DNA of 64,000 bases from Mycobacteroides chelonae (lineage in GTDB: Bacteria > Actinomycetota > Actinomycetes > Mycobacteriales > Mycobacteriaceae). This document shows, in pieces, positions 1 to 15,000 of this stretch (position 1 is the stretch's first letter; every line of letters begins with the position of its first letter). The stretch is taken from positions 4,836,001 to 4,900,000 of the forward strand of contig NZ_CP050145.1 of NCBI RefSeq assembly GCF_016767715.1, given 5' to 3'. The notes beneath the pieces were generated by a model, which had not been told where the DNA came from, searched no databases, and worked only from the letters and a program-made list of their open reading frames with translations. The position numbers were made by a program, and so were the translations under genes.

Positions 1-3000
1 TGGCCTGTTCGGTGAACAACGCCGGAATTGACATCGGGAGCGGTGCCGGGGCCGCCAAAACCGCCCGGTTGCCCCAGTCGTCGATACGGGCGTGTTCTGG
101 CTCGTCCAGCAGATCAATGGCCGAAAGTCGCTGGGCGGGATCGGCTGTCATCGCCGCGACGACTCGCCGCCACCGTTCGACCAGTGTTTCGATGCTGGAC
201 GTGTCGAACACGTCGGTGCGGAATTCGACCGCACCGCCGATACCTGCGGGTTCACCGGCCTGGGTCCAGCGCTCTCCCAACGAGAACGTCAGGTCCATCC
301 GGGCGGTCTGGGTGTCCACGGTCAGCGGGGAGACCTGTAGATCACCAAGACGCAGTCCGCCAGCAGGGCCGGTGTCTTGCCACGGTAGGTTCTGCCAGGC
401 CAACGCGACCTGCACGAGCGGGTGGTGGGTCAGGTTCCGGACGGGATTGAGCCGCTCCACCAGAACCTCGAAGGGAACGTCCTGATGCTCATACGCTGCC
501 AGGCTGCTCTGCCGCACCTGCGCCAACAACTCTGCCACGGTGGGGTCACCGGCCACATCGACGCGCAGCACCAGGTTGTTGACAAAGAATCCCACCAGCT
601 CGTCCAGTGCCGGGTCGCGGCGTCCGGCAATCGGGAAGCCCACGGCCACATCGGAAGTTCCGCTGATCCGGGAAAGCAGCACGGCCAGCGCGGCCTGCAT
701 CACCATGAAGCTGGTCGCTCCGTGCTCACTCGCCGCCGCGCGCACTTGCTGCTGTAATTCGGCCGGCCACTGGACCAGCACGGTGGCGCCGCGCTGATCG
801 GCTACCGGCGGATAGGGCCGATCGGTGGGCAGCGCCACTCGATCAGGGAGACCCGCCAGGGCGTCTTCCCAATAGGACAACTGCGCGGCGATGGCACTGT
901 CGCTGTCGTCGAAATCGCCCAGCTGCGCACGCTGCCACAGCGTGTAATCCGCATACTGCACCGCCATCGGCTCCCAATCGGGAACTGCGCCGCCGCATCG
1001 GCTCGCGTACGCCACGCTCAGATCACGCACCAGCGGGGTGAGGGACCATCCGTCAGCAGCAATGTGATGTACCACGGCCACCAACACGTGCTCGTCCGCG
1101 GTAACGCGGAAAAGCGTAGCCCGCAAAGGAATTTCGACGGCGAGGTCAAAACTGTGACAAGCCGCGGATGCCACGGCCTCGTCCAGTCGGCTCGGCGACC
1201 ACGTCGTGGCATCAACGACATCCCAGCCGAACTCTGCCTCGTCCGCGGGCATCACCACCTGCCGAGGAACTCCATCGGGCGCCTCGAAGCGTGTGCGGAG
1301 GCTTTCATGTCGGCCGATCAGGTCTGCCAGCGCCGCACCCAGTGCACTGGTATCCAGGCACCCATGTAGCCGCAGACCCACCGGCATGTTGTAAACCGGT
1401 GAGGGGCCTTGTAGTTGATCGACAAACCACAATCGATTTTGGGCGAACGAGAGTGGAATGACCGAAGGACGATCTTGCCTCACCAACGGCTCCAGCCGAC
1501 CCGTGCCCGCACCGATACGTGGGGCCAACTGGGCAACGGTGGGCGCTTCGAAGACCGCGCGCGCGGAAAGATCGGTATCCAGGTTGGCATTGATCGCCGC
1601 AACCAGACGCATGGTGGAGACCGAATCGCCGCCGAGGTCAAAAAAGGAGTCGTCGACTCCCACACGTTCCACATCGAGGACGCGGGCGAAGATTCCGGCG
1701 AGAATCTCTTCGACCGCCCCTGCTGGAGCCCGATATTGCTCGGCATCCTGGTAATCCGGTGCCGGTAATGCCCGCGTATCAAGCTTGCCGTTGACCGTCA
1801 TCGGCAATGTCGCCAGGGACACCACCGCGGCGGGCACCATGTAACCCGGCAGCCGATCGGCCAACGCGTTGCGTGCGGTGACCGCATCGGCGCTCCCGGT
1901 GATGTAACCGACCAGGCGCTTGTCTCCGGGGCGGTCCTCGCGGGCGATTACCGCCGCCTGCTCCACGCCCGCCAGCGCGGCCAGTGCCGACTGGATTTCA
2001 CCGAGTTCGATACGGTACCCGCGAATCTTGACCTGCTCATCGGCGCGGCCCAGGTAGTCCAGCTGCCCGTCGGCGCGCCAACGCACCAGGTCGCCGGTGC
2101 GGTACATGCGTGTTCCGGGCTCACCGAACGGGCAGGCCATGAACCTCGACGCGGTGAGGCTCGAGCGTCGCCAATACCCTATGCCGACCCCCGCACCGGC
2201 CAGGTACAACTCACCGACCACACCCGCAGACACCGGTCGCAGCCATTCGTCCAACACGAAGAACGCCGCCCACGCCGTCGGCGAACCGATCGGCGGTGCC
2301 GCCTCTCCTGCGGAGAGGGGTGCGCTGGCGCACAACCACATCGTGGTCTCCGTGGGGCCATAGACGTTGACCATGACCCGCCCCGGCGCCCAGCGATCCA
2401 CCAATGCAGGTGGGCAAGGCTCTGCGCCGATCACCAATGACGCCGCCTCCAGACCATCCACGGGCAGCATCGACACCGCCGACGGAGTTTGCGTCAGCAC
2501 CGTCACCTGTTCGCGCACCAGCAGCTCATGGAACTCCTGCGGCGAGCGGGCGACCGTTTCGGGCACCACCACCAGCCGTCCCCCGTGCAGCAGGGCTCCC
2601 CAGATCTCCCACACCGAGAAGTCGAACGCGTAAGAGTGGAACTGCGTCCACACCTGTTCCGGCCCGAGCGGCACCCCGATCCGCAGCGAGTGGAATAGCT
2701 GAGTCACGTTCCGCTGGCTAACCGCAACGCCTTTGGGCAGTCCGGTAGTGCCCGAGGTGTAAATGATGTGAGCCATGTCATCCGGGGCCGGACCCGGCAG
2801 AGGGGTACTCGGCTGGGCGGCGACCGCCGGGTCATCGACATCGAAGACTGCAAGGCCGTGCCCACTGAAGCGATCGAGGAACGCCGTCGCGGTGACGGCG
2901 ACGATGGGCCCAGCGTCAGACAGCATGAACTCCACACGAGCCTGTGGCAGTGCCGGATCGATCGGCAGATAGGCCGCGCCGGTCTTGAGTACTGCCAAGA

Positions 3001-6000
3001 TCGCCACGACCGCCTCGGCGGAACGCGAGAACATCAATGCCACCCGCTGGCCAGGGCCGACCCCTCCACCAATAAGCAGGTGCGCCAACCGGTTCGCCGA
3101 CTCCTCCAGCTCCCTATACGTCAAGGTCCGGTCGCCGCATACCAGCGCCACCGCCTCCGGAACACGCCCCGCCTGAGCGGCAAACAGCTCCGGCACTGTC
3201 CCCGACTCGGGGAGATCGGTCAGCACGGTCCGGTTGCCCCACCGCTGCAGACGGGTGTGCTCGGTTCTGTCCAACATCTGCAACGCGGACAACGACCGAC
3301 CTGGCTCGGCCGTCATCGCTACCAGCACCGCCTCCATCCGGCGGGCGAGGGCTTCGATCTCAGCCGGTTCGAAAACTGCGGTGTCGTATTCGATACGCAG
3401 ACGCAGTTCCTCACCGGGTATCGCTTGCATCGTCAGCGGATAATCGGTCGATTCGTGGGTGGTGATCTCGGCGATGCTGATCCCGTCAGCACCTGACAGT
3501 GCGCCGCCGTCGACCGGGTAATTCTCAAACACGAACAGGGTGTCAAAGAGTCGATCATGGCCAACGACTCGGTGAATCTCACTGAGTGAGAGATGTTGAT
3601 GCTCAAGCGTCTTGGCGTGGGAACGGGTCAACTGATCGAGCAGATCAACCGTGGTCGTCCGCGCGGCGATGTCCGCACGCACCGGTACCGTGTTGATCAG
3701 CAGGCCCACCATCGACTCTGCGCCCGCTACTTCGATCGGCCGTCCGGACACCACGGTGCCGAAGGCAACGTCATGCTGGCCGGTCAACGCGGTGAGCAGT
3801 AGCGCCCAGGCGCCCTGCAACACAGTGTTGACGGTGGTGTGCTGCGATCGCGCCAACTCTCCAACTGCCCGGGTCGTATACGCGGGCACTCGATACATAC
3901 GCATCCCCCGGTGCCCCGGAACGGACTTCTGCGACGGGGCGACAAGGGTTGGTGTGTGGAAACCCGACAGCACCTCACCCCACGCGGCGTGCGCAGCGGC
4001 CTGATCCCGATCGGCCAGCCAGCTGATGAAGCTCCGGTACGGCGCGGCGGTGGGCAACCGGTGCCCGCGATAACTGGCGAAGATCTCCTGCAACAAGATC
4101 GGCAACGACCAGCCATCGAGGACGATGTGGTGATTAGTGAGTACAAATCGGTGCCGATCCTGTGCGGTGCGGATCAAGGCCACCCGGAAGGCCGGCGGAT
4201 CGGCCAAATCACACACGGCGGCGCGTTCAGCGGAACACACCCGCTGGACTTGCCCTTCGGTTTCGGCACCGAGGAATTCGATCTCGGTGTCGATACCAAG
4301 ATCGACATATCGCCAGCCCGCGGTGGGATCCACGGGGATGATCTGCACCGGCTGGTCGAACTGCCCGCAGAACCTGGCTGCCAGGTGTGGGTGGCGGGCC
4401 ACCACTGTCTGCACCGCATCATGTAGACGATGCCGGTCGAGTTGGCCATTGATCGCGATGTCCAACTGCACCACGTACAGATCCTCGGGCCCACCACCCG
4501 TACCGCTGTGAAAGATCAGGCCCTGCTGTAATGCACTCAATGGCAGCACATCTGCTATGCGGTACTGCTGCTCTAGCACATCAAGCTGCCGCTGGCTCAG
4601 TAGAGCCGGCGCGATATCCGACGGGGTCAGTCCACCCCCACCGCGTCGCACGTGCGCGCAGATGCCGACCAGAGCGTCGAACCACAGTTGGCTCAAACGG
4701 GTGGCCTGAGCATGGTCGAGCACTGACGATGCCCACGTCCAGTTGGCTTGCAGCCGTGGCCCGGTACCGGTGTCAAGGACGCCGGCATCGAGTGCCACGG
4801 TATGGGTCAACGGCATCGGAATCGCCGCGGCGGCGCCGGTCGACGACATGCTCTGGGCGGCGATCCGCCACATACCATCGGATGATTCGGTGCCCGTACC
4901 GCCGAGCCGGCCCAAATAGTTGAACGCGATCGCCGGGTCGGCGGTCTCCAGGTCGATGTCTGGGTTCAGGTAACGCAGCAGGCCGTAGCTCAGTGCATCC
5001 GGCAGTGACCGAATCTGCTCCTTGGCGTCCTTGATCACCGCACCCAACGACACATCACCGGACACCACCTGCGACCAGGACAGATCACCCAACGCCAACG
5101 CCACTGGATACTTGGCTGTGAACCACCCCACCGTGCGCGACAGATCAACGCCGGCGGCAAGATCCTCATGGCGTCCATGTCCCTCGACGTCGATGCCGAC
5201 CGGCGCGGCCCCGGTACCCGAGAATTCCGCCACCGCCAGACCAAGTGCGATCAGCAGGATGTCTTGTGGCCCCGCATGAAACGCGGAAGAAACCTCGCCA
5301 AGAAGCGCTCTGGTGCTTGTGCTATCCAGCGACACCGACAGTTGTCCGGCATTCTCGTAGGTGTCGATCCGGGGGCGTGCCACCGGTAACACCGCAGGCG
5401 TCTGCGCCACCCGTCGCCATGTCTGCGCTTGCTGCTCGACCTCGGGACTGCGCGCATGCACATTCAACAGCTCGGCCCACCGCCGGAACGACGTCCCCGT
5501 GCGGGGCAGCGCCACGGGCTGCCCACCGCGGTGCTGCGCCCACGCAATATTGATATCTTCCAAAAGAATTCGCCACGACACCCCATCGACGGCGACGTGA
5601 TGCACGATCAGAACCAATTGTGTCTTCGAGGCCACCCACAGCGCGTTCACCATGACCCCTGCCGCCGGGTTCAGCCGCGACCGCGCCGCAACCAACGCCT
5701 CATCGGATAACGCATCCGCCACATGCAGGCACTCTCGCGCCAGAACCGCGCCTGGCTCGGTCACCGTCAAAGACCATCCGCACATGCCGTCGTCTTCGAC
5801 GCGGATACGCAGTGCCGCATGACGATCCAGCAAGGCCTGCAGCACCGTCACGACGTCGGTCTCGGTGACATCGGCGGGAGCCTGCAGCAGTACCGCCTGA
5901 TTGAACTCGCCGATTGGGCCGTCAATATCATTCAGCCACCGCAAGATTGGGGTGGCTGGAACCGGCCCAACTCCTTCATCGATCGGTCCGCAGGTGTCTG

Positions 6001-9000
6001 TAGCCACGTCGACAACACGCGCCAACCGGGCAACACTCTGCTCAACGAAGACATCACGCGGCCGGCACACCAAGCCTGCCATCCGGGCCCGTGAGACCAC
6101 CTGCATAGACAGAATGCTGTCGCCGCCCAGATCGAAGAACGAATCGTCGACACCGACCCGCTCCAGGCCCAGCACCTGAGCGTAGATATCCGCGAGAACC
6201 TCTTCGACGGCGTCCTCCGGGGCGCGATACCGTTCGTGGTCAAGGTAATCGGGAGCCGGAAGAGCACGCGAGTCGAGCTTTCCGTTGACCGTCAACGGCA
6301 TCGTGTCCAAGACCACGATCGCCGCGGGCACCATGTAGACCGGCAGACGGGCGGCCATCACCTGACGCAGCTCGCCAGGATCGGCAGTGCCGGTGATGTA
6401 ACCCACCAAACGCTTGTCCCCCGGCCGATCCTCGCGTGCGATCACCACGGCCTGCCCGACATCGCCGAGGGCCGCCAAAACGGCCTGTACCTCGCCAAGT
6501 TCGATGCGATGACCACGGATCTTGACCTGCTCATCGGCCCGCCCGCGATAGTGCAACTGCCCGTCCGATCCCCAGCACACCAAATCCCCGGTGCGATACA
6601 TCCGCTGCGCCCGCGTCCCCGCGCCGACAAATGGACAGGCCACAAAGCGGGACGCGCTCAAGCCGGTCCGGCTCACATAGCCGTAGCCCAATCCCGCACC
6701 GGCCACATACAGTTCACCGATCACACCGGCCGGGACCGGACGCAGCCATTCGTCGAGCACAAAGAGCGCGGCTCCGGGCACGGGCGAACCGATCGGCACA
6801 CCCTGCCCGGCTTGTAACGGTGCGCTGATCGCCACACACATCGTGGTCTCGGTGGGACCGTAGGCATTGATCATCACCCTCCCGGGTGCCCACTGATCGA
6901 CCACTTCCGGCGGGCAGGCTTCACCAACGACCACCAGCGCCGCTGATTCCAGACCTTCGCGTGGCAACACTCTTACCGCCGAAGGTGTTTGAGTGATCAC
7001 GCCGACGTTCTGACGAACCAGCAATTCATGGAAGTCCTCCGGTGAGTTCGTCACCTCCTCCGGGACCACCACAACCTGTCCGCCTCGCAGCAGCGCACCG
7101 AAGATCTCCCACACCGAAACGTCGAACGCCAGAGAATGCGCCTGAGACCACACTCCGGAGTGCCGCAGCCCGACGTCGAGCGTCTCGAGCAGCTGCGTCA
7201 CGTTGTGATGGTTGAGCGCGACCCCCTTGGGCACGCCCGTCGTGCCCGAGGTGTAGATCAGATACGCGATGTCGTCCGCGGCCGGCATGGGCAGCGCCCC
7301 GCAGAGCTCGGCCGCAACGGAATCGGCATCGAGACTGTCGATATCGATGATCGTCAGTCCATTCCGATCCAGCCGATCAGCCAGATCGGCGGTGGTCACC
7401 GCCACCGCCGGCCCGGCGTCGGCCAACACGAACTCCAACCGTGCATCGGGCACGGAGGGATCGACCGGCAGATACGCGGCTCCGGTCTTGAGAACGGCCA
7501 AGATCGCCACAATGGCCTCCGCCGACCGATTCAACAGCAGCGCGACGCACTGCCCCGAGCCCACGCCCTGTTTGATCAGCAAGTGGGCCAATCGATTCGC
7601 GGAATCATCGAGTTCGCGGTAGGTCAAGGAACTCACGCCGTGAGTCACCGCGATCGCTTCGGGAGTGCGCGTCACGTGCTCGTGGAAAAGCTCGGGAATC
7701 GACATCGGCCGCGCCGCGTTCCTCAGCAGCGACGCGTGGTTGCCCAATGCGGCAAGACGATCGTGCTCAGCCTCATCAAGTACGTTCACCGACGACAACC
7801 GCATCTTCGGGTCTGCCGTCATAGCCGTCAGCACGCGCTGAAGCCGCGCTACCAGCACCGTGATCGATTCGGCGTCAAACACATCGGTGCGGAACTCGAC
7901 CGTCCCACCGATTCCCGCTGGTTCGCCGGACTTCGTTCGGCGTTCGGCGAGTGAGAAGTTCACATCCATTCGGGCTGTGTGTGTTTCCACCGGTATTGAG
8001 GTGACACGCAGATCGCCCAGCACCGCGCCGGCCGCTGAATCATTGATGTCTTGCCCGGCGACGTTCTGCCAGGCCAACGCCACCTGAATCAGCGGGTGAT
8101 GAGACAGGGACCGGGTAGGGTTCAGTCGCTCGACGAGTACCTCGAACGGTACGTCCTGGTGTTCGTAGGCGGCTAGGCTGCGCGCGCGCACCTGCGCCAG
8201 AACCTCGGAAACGGTGGGGTCGCCGGTCAGGTCAACCCGCAGCACCAACGTGTTGACGAAGAACCCGACCAGTTCATCGAGCGCTGGATCGCGGCGTCCG
8301 GCGATCGGGAAGCCCACCGCCACATCGGAACTGGAGCTAAGGTTGGACAATAGCGCCAGCAGCGCCGCCTGCACGACCATGAAGCTGGTCGCGTTGTGTT
8401 CACGGGCCACCCGCGCAACCTGCTGCTGCAACTCCACGGGCCAGTCGACTGCGATGGTCGCCCCGTGGTGCTCGGCCACCAGTGGGTACGGCCGGTCTGT
8501 GGGCAGGGCGATGCGTTCGGGCATCCCGGTCAACGCCCCTTGCCAGTAGGCGAGCTGCCCCGCGATGCGGCTGTCGCCGTCCTCAAGATCCCCGAATTGC
8601 CTACGCTGCCACAGGGTGTAATCGGCATACTGCACCGACAGATCAGTCCAATCCGGAGCCCGTCCCAGGCACCGCGCGGTATAGGCCGCCCCCAGGTCGG
8701 CGACTAGCGGGGTGATCGACCAGCCATCGGCAGCGATGTGGTGCACCACCGCAGCGAGTACATGCCTTTCCTCGGCAATGCGGAAAAGCGTGGCCCGCAA
8801 GGGAATCTCGGTGGCGAGATCAAAAGCATGGCGCGACGCCGCGTCCATGGCCTGCTGAAGCTGAGCGACGGTCCAGTCTGTCGCGTCGACGATCTGCCAG
8901 CCGAAATCAGCACTGCCCGAATCCCTCACCACTTGGCGAGGGATCCCACCGGGCGCGGCGAACACGGTGCGCAAGCTCTCGTGACGCCCCACCACATCGG

Positions 9001-12000
9001 CCAGCGCCGCACCCAACGCGACGACATCGAGTGCTCCGTCCAGCCGGAACGCAGCCGTCATGTTGTAGACCGGGGACGGTCCCTGCAACTGATCCAGGAA
9101 CCACAGCCGCGATTGGGCGAAGGACAACGGAACCGTAGCGGGCCGCTCGACTGCCACCAACGGCTCCAGCCGCGCCTCTTCCCCACCAATGCGACCGGAC
9201 AACTGCGCAGCCGTCGGCGCATCGAACAAGTCGCGCACGGCGATACCGGCGTTCAGCGACTTGTTGATCGCGCTAATCAGACGCATCGCGGACAGCGAAT
9301 CGCCGCCGAGGTCAAAGAATGAGTCGTCAACGCCAACGCGCTCGAGTCCCAGGGCACGAGCGAAGGCGTCGGTCAGGATCTCCTCGACCGGGCTCGCGGG
9401 TGCCCGATAGTGATCGCTATCGAGGTATTCCGGTACCGGCAGCGCACGGCGATCAAGCTTGCCGTTGACTGTCAGCGGCACCGCATCTATCGCCACTACA
9501 GCGGTCGGCACCATGTAGCTCGGCAGCCGCTCGGCCAGCAATGCCCGTATCTGGCGTGGGTCGGCGGTACCGGTGATGTACCCGACCAGACGCTTCTGTC
9601 CGGGTTCATCCTCCCGAGCGATGACCGCGGCCTGAGACACTCCGTCGAGTACCGCCAGTGCCGCCTGGACTTCACCGAGTTCGATGCGATATCCGCGAAT
9701 CTTGACCTGCTCGTCAGCGCGCCCCAGGTAGTGCAGCTGCCCATCCGCATTCCACCGCACCAGATCTCCGGTCCGATACATGCGCGCACCGGGCTCCCCG
9801 AACGGGCAGGCAACAAATCGAGAAGACGTCAAACCTGAACGGCGCCAGTAGCCCAGGCCCACACCGCGGCCCGCGACATACAACTCACCGACCGCCCCCG
9901 GCGCCACCGGATGCAACCACCCATCCAGCACGAACAGCGCCGCACCCGATGCCGGGGCGCCGATCGGCACCGCAGGCCCCGTGGTGAGCGGTTCGCTCAG
10001 CGACGCGTACACCGTGGCCTCGGTCGGGCCGTAGGCGTTGATCATCACGCGCCCAGGAGCCCAGCGTTCCACCAGCTCCGGCGGACAAGCCTCTCCCGCC
10101 ACCACCAGCGCTGTCGAGTCCAGGTCCTGTGGAGAGATCATGCCCGCCGCCGACGGGGTCTGGCTCAACACCGTGACCTCTTCGGCGACAAGCAAGTCGT
10201 GCAGGTCTTCGGGCGATGCGGCGACCGGTTCGGGCACCACCAGCAGCCGCGATCCATGCAGCAGTGCACCGAAGATCTCCCACACCGAGACATCGAAGCT
10301 GTAGGAATGCCACTGAGCCCATACCTGTCCCGGCTCTGACCGGACGTTGACACCCAGCGATCCGAACAGTCCGGGTACGTTGCGATGCGGTATGGCAACA
10401 CCTTTGGGGACACCGGTGGTTCCCGAGGTGTAGATGAGGTAGGCGATGTCTTCGGCGGCAGGGCCCGCCAGCTCGGCACTGGGCCCGTCATCGGTGTCCA
10501 CCACATCACCGATCTCGACTACGGTAAGTCCAAGCCTGTCCAGCCGGTGCCGCTGCCTCGCGGCGGTAACCCCCAGGATCGGTGTGGCATCGGCCACCAT
10601 GAACTCAATGCGGGACACCGGTAATGCCGGATCGATCGGAACATACGCCGCGCCAGTTTTCAACACTGCCAAAATCGCCACGATGGCCTCCGCAGAGCGG
10701 GAGAACATCAGCGCCACAATCTCGCCCGGGCGCGCCCCCTGGGCCGCCAGGGCGTGCGCAAGCCGGTTGGCGGCCTCGTCCAGTTCTCGATACGTCATCG
10801 ACCGGCCGTCGAAGGTCACCGCTACCGCATCGGGGGTGCGGGTGACCTGCTCCGTGAACAACGTCGGAATGGGCTTTGGGTCTCCACGTTTCACCAGGTC
10901 TGCCCGGTTGCTCCAGCAGTCGAGGCGTGCGTGCGCGGCCTCGTCCAGAAGACTGATCGATGACAACGCCCGTCCTGGCTCGGCAATCATCACCGCTAGT
11001 ACCAATTTCAGCCGCTCGACCAACGCTTCCACGGCGGCGAGGTCGAAACTGCCGGTGTCGTATTCAACACGAAGGCCAAGCTCGCGGCCCGGCAGTGCCT
11101 GCACGGCAAGCGGGTAATGGTTGGATTCGCGGAAGTCGAATTCAGTAATAGACAAACCGTCGACGCTCAGCGACCCGGTGGCGTCGATCGGATAGTTCTC
11201 GAACACCAACAGGGTGTCGAACAGCACGTCCTGGCCGGTGATGCGATGGATATCGCTCAGTGCCAGGTGCTGATGCTCAAGGGTGTCGTTATGAGAATTC
11301 TGCAGTTGGTGCAAGAGGTCTGACGTGGTAGCAGTCGGCGTAAGGGTCGCGCGCACGGGCACCGTGTTGATCAGCAGGCCCACCATCGATTCCGCACCCG
11401 CGACCTCGGCCGGTCGTCCGGAGACCGTGGTACCGAACGCCACGTCGTGCTGGCCGGTCATTGAACTCAGGAGCAACGCCCACGCGCCCTGGAGCACGGT
11501 GTTGGCGGTGGTGTGATGCGAGCGCGCCAGATCACCGAGCGCTCGCGTGGTGTCTTCCGGCAGCCGGAAGGATTCAACACCTCTGCGTCTCAATGTGTCT
11601 CGGCTGCTCGGGCAGACCAGTGTGGGGGTGTCAAGACCGGCCAGCACCACACCCCACGCCGTCTGGGCACTCACGCGATTGCGCTCGGTCAACCAGGTGA
11701 CAAAGCTGCGGTACGGCGTGGACGCGGGCAGCCGTTGCCCAGCGAGGCTGGCGAAGATCTCCCGCATGAGGATCGGCATCGACCAGCCGTCGAGCACGAT
11801 GTGGTGGGCGGTCAGGACAAAACGGTGCCGGTTATCGGCGATGCGGATGAGCGCGGCCCGGACAGCCGACTGGTTCGTGAGGTCACAGACTGCGGTGCGT
11901 TCGGCGGCACAGATCTGCCGAATCTGCCCGTCGACATCAAAGTCGGCGCCGTGTTCGTTGACGAGTTCGAGGTATCGCCAAGGCACTTCGGGGTCGAGGG

Positions 12001-15000
12001 GAATCACCTGCACTGGGTGCTCGAACTGTTGGCAGAAACTGGCCGCCAGATGCGGATGTCGTCCGATCACGGTGCGAACGGCGTCGCGGAGACGCTCCGC
12101 ATCGAGTGCCCCGTTCATGACGATGCTCAGCTGCATCGCGTAGACATCGTCGGACCCCTGTGCCGCGCAGGCATGAAAGAGCAGCCCCTGTTGTAAAGCG
12201 GTGAGCGGCAATACGTCGGCGATGCGGTGCTGCTGGCTCAGCTCGTCGATCTGCCGCTGACTCAGCGCGGCAGGAGCGATATCCGAGGGGGTTAGTCCGC
12301 CTCCGCCCCGGCGCACATGCGTACAGATGCCGGCCAGCGCGTCGAACCACAGTTGGCTGAGCCTGCCGACTTGTGTGTGATCAAGCACCGAGAGTGCCCA
12401 CGTCCAGTCGGCGTGCAGGCGCGGGCCGGTATCCGTGTCGACGGTAGCGGCATTGAGCTCAACACTATGCCCAAGTGAAGTTGGCACCATCCCGGCAATG
12501 CGTGTCACCGACCGGCCCTCGGAACAGATTCGCCACGCGTCACCCGCGGCTCCGCCGAGGCGGCCCAGATAGTTGAATGCTACGACGGGGTCGGGCATTT
12601 CGAGGTCGACATCGGTGTTGAGGTAGCGCAGCAGACCGTAGATCACGCCGGACGGATGGCTATGTAGCTGCTCCTTCGCGTCTTTGATCACCGCCCCCAG
12701 CGCGGCGTCACCGTCCACCACCTGGGCCCAGCGCAACCCGCCCAATGCCAGCGAGGCCGGATACTTCGCGGTGAACCACCCGACCGTGCGCGAAAGATCG
12801 ACACTGCGACCGGCGGCTCCCCCCAAATCAGCCAATTCCTCGTGGCGTCCGTGCGCCTCCACGTCGATACCGACGGACAGACTGCCGCTTCCTGCAAACT
12901 CAGCGACCGCCAATCCGAATGCAATCAAAAGGATCTCGTGCACTCCGGTGTGGAAGGCCGCCGGCACCTGGGCGAGCAGTGCGCGCGTAGTCTCGGCGTC
13001 CAACGATACCGAGAGCTGTCCAGCATTCTGGTAGGTATCCGTCTCGGCACACGGTGCCGCCAATGTCGCCGGCACCGACATCATCTGTCGCCACGCCTGT
13101 GCTTGTTCCACGGCACTCGGGTTCTGGGCAGCATGGACCAGCAGCTCGGCCCACCGTGCGAATGATGTGCCCGTCGATGGCAGCACGACCGGCGATCCGC
13201 CGCGGTGTTGGCGCCACGCGATATTCATATCTTCCAACATGATTCGCCACGAGACTCCGTCGACGGCCAGATGGTGGACGATCAACACCAGCTGGCTCGC
13301 GGAGGTCACCCAGAGCGCACTGAGCATCACTCCGGTGGCCGGATTCAATCGCGACCGCGCTGTCGTCAGCGCCCCATCGGACAGCACATCCACCGAGCGC
13401 AAGCACGCGCGCGCATCGACCGCGCCTTCCTCCGGCACGGCTAACGACCATCCGCCTGCGCCGTCATCGTCCACACGCAGCCGCAACATGGCATGACGAT
13501 CGAGCAGGGCCTGCAACATAACCACGGCGTCGTTCTCTGTGACACCCGCGGGCGCCTGGATCAGCGCCGTCTGGTTGAATTCACTGACCGGCCCGCCAGT
13601 ATTCTCAAGGCTCTTCAACCAGAGCATGATTGGTGTTGCCGGCACCGGCCCAAGGCCCTCATCGCTCGGTTCTTGGATACCGCTGGTCTCGGCGGCTACC
13701 TGGGCCAGTCGCGCCACAGTCTGCTGGACAAAGACGTCGCGCGGACGGCACTCGAGCCCCGCGACGCGCGCTCGCGAGGACACCTGCATTGCCAGGATGC
13801 TGTCCCCGCCGAGTTCGAAGAATGAGTCGTCGACGCCAACGTGGTCCAGGCCAAGGACCTGGGCGTAGATGTCGGCCAGGACCTCCTCGGTGGTGGTGCT
13901 GGGTGCCCTGTACCGATCGACGAATCGATACTCCGGCGCAGGAAGCGCATTCTTGTCGAGTTTTCCGTTGACCGTCAACGGGAATTTTTCCAAGACCACG
14001 ATCGCCACCGGCACCATGTAGGACGGCAACCGCTCCGCCATCGCGGTGCGCAAGGCACCAGTGTCGGCAGCCCCGATAATGTAGCCGACCAGGCGCTTGT
14101 CTCCCGAACGATCCTCCCGGACGATCACGACCGCCTGCTCGACATCGTCGAATGCCATCAACGTCGACTGGATTTCACCGAGTTCGATGCGATAACCCCG
14201 GACCTTGACCTGCTCGTCCGCACGTCCCAGATACTGCAACTGCCCATCGAGACCCCAGCACACCAGATCACCGGTGCGATACATCCGCGCGCCGCGGCCA
14301 CCGAACGGGCACGCCACAAATCGAGTTGCTGTCAAAGGATTTCGACCGACATAGCCATAGCCCACGCCCGCACCGGCGACATACAACTCTCCCACCGCAC
14401 CGGCCGGCACCGGGCGTAGCCACTCATCGAGCACAAAGAAGGCCAAGTCGGCCAACGGGACACCGATCGGGCTGGCGGCAGTGCCCACATCGGCAGCGGT
14501 GATCTCCCGATACGAGGCATGCACAGTCGTCTCGGTGATCCCGTACATGTTGACTAATCGCGGCAGCCCCGGATGGTCGGCCATCCAGGTCCCGAGACGC
14601 TCTGGCATCAAGGCTTCCCCGCCGAACACCACCACCCCGAGCCCGAGCTGCTGATGTTCGGGCAGCAGCGTATCGACAGATTGCAGGGCGTAGAAGGCTG
14701 ACGGCGTCTGACTCAACACACCGACGCGCTCGCGAACCAGCAGGGCGTGAAGGTCTTCCGGCGAGCGTGTGACTGCCTCGGGAACCACCACCAGCTGCCC
14801 GCCATGGAGCAGCGCACCGAAAATCTCCCACACCGAGAAGTCGAAGGCCAGCGAATGGCTCTGCGCCCATACCTGTCCAGGCGGCAGTTCAAAGTCGGCA
14901 TCGATCGCTTCTAACAACCGTATGACGTTGTCATGCGGGATGGCTACGCCTTTCGGCACACCGGTAGTGCCCGAGGTGTAGATCAGATACGCGATGTCAT

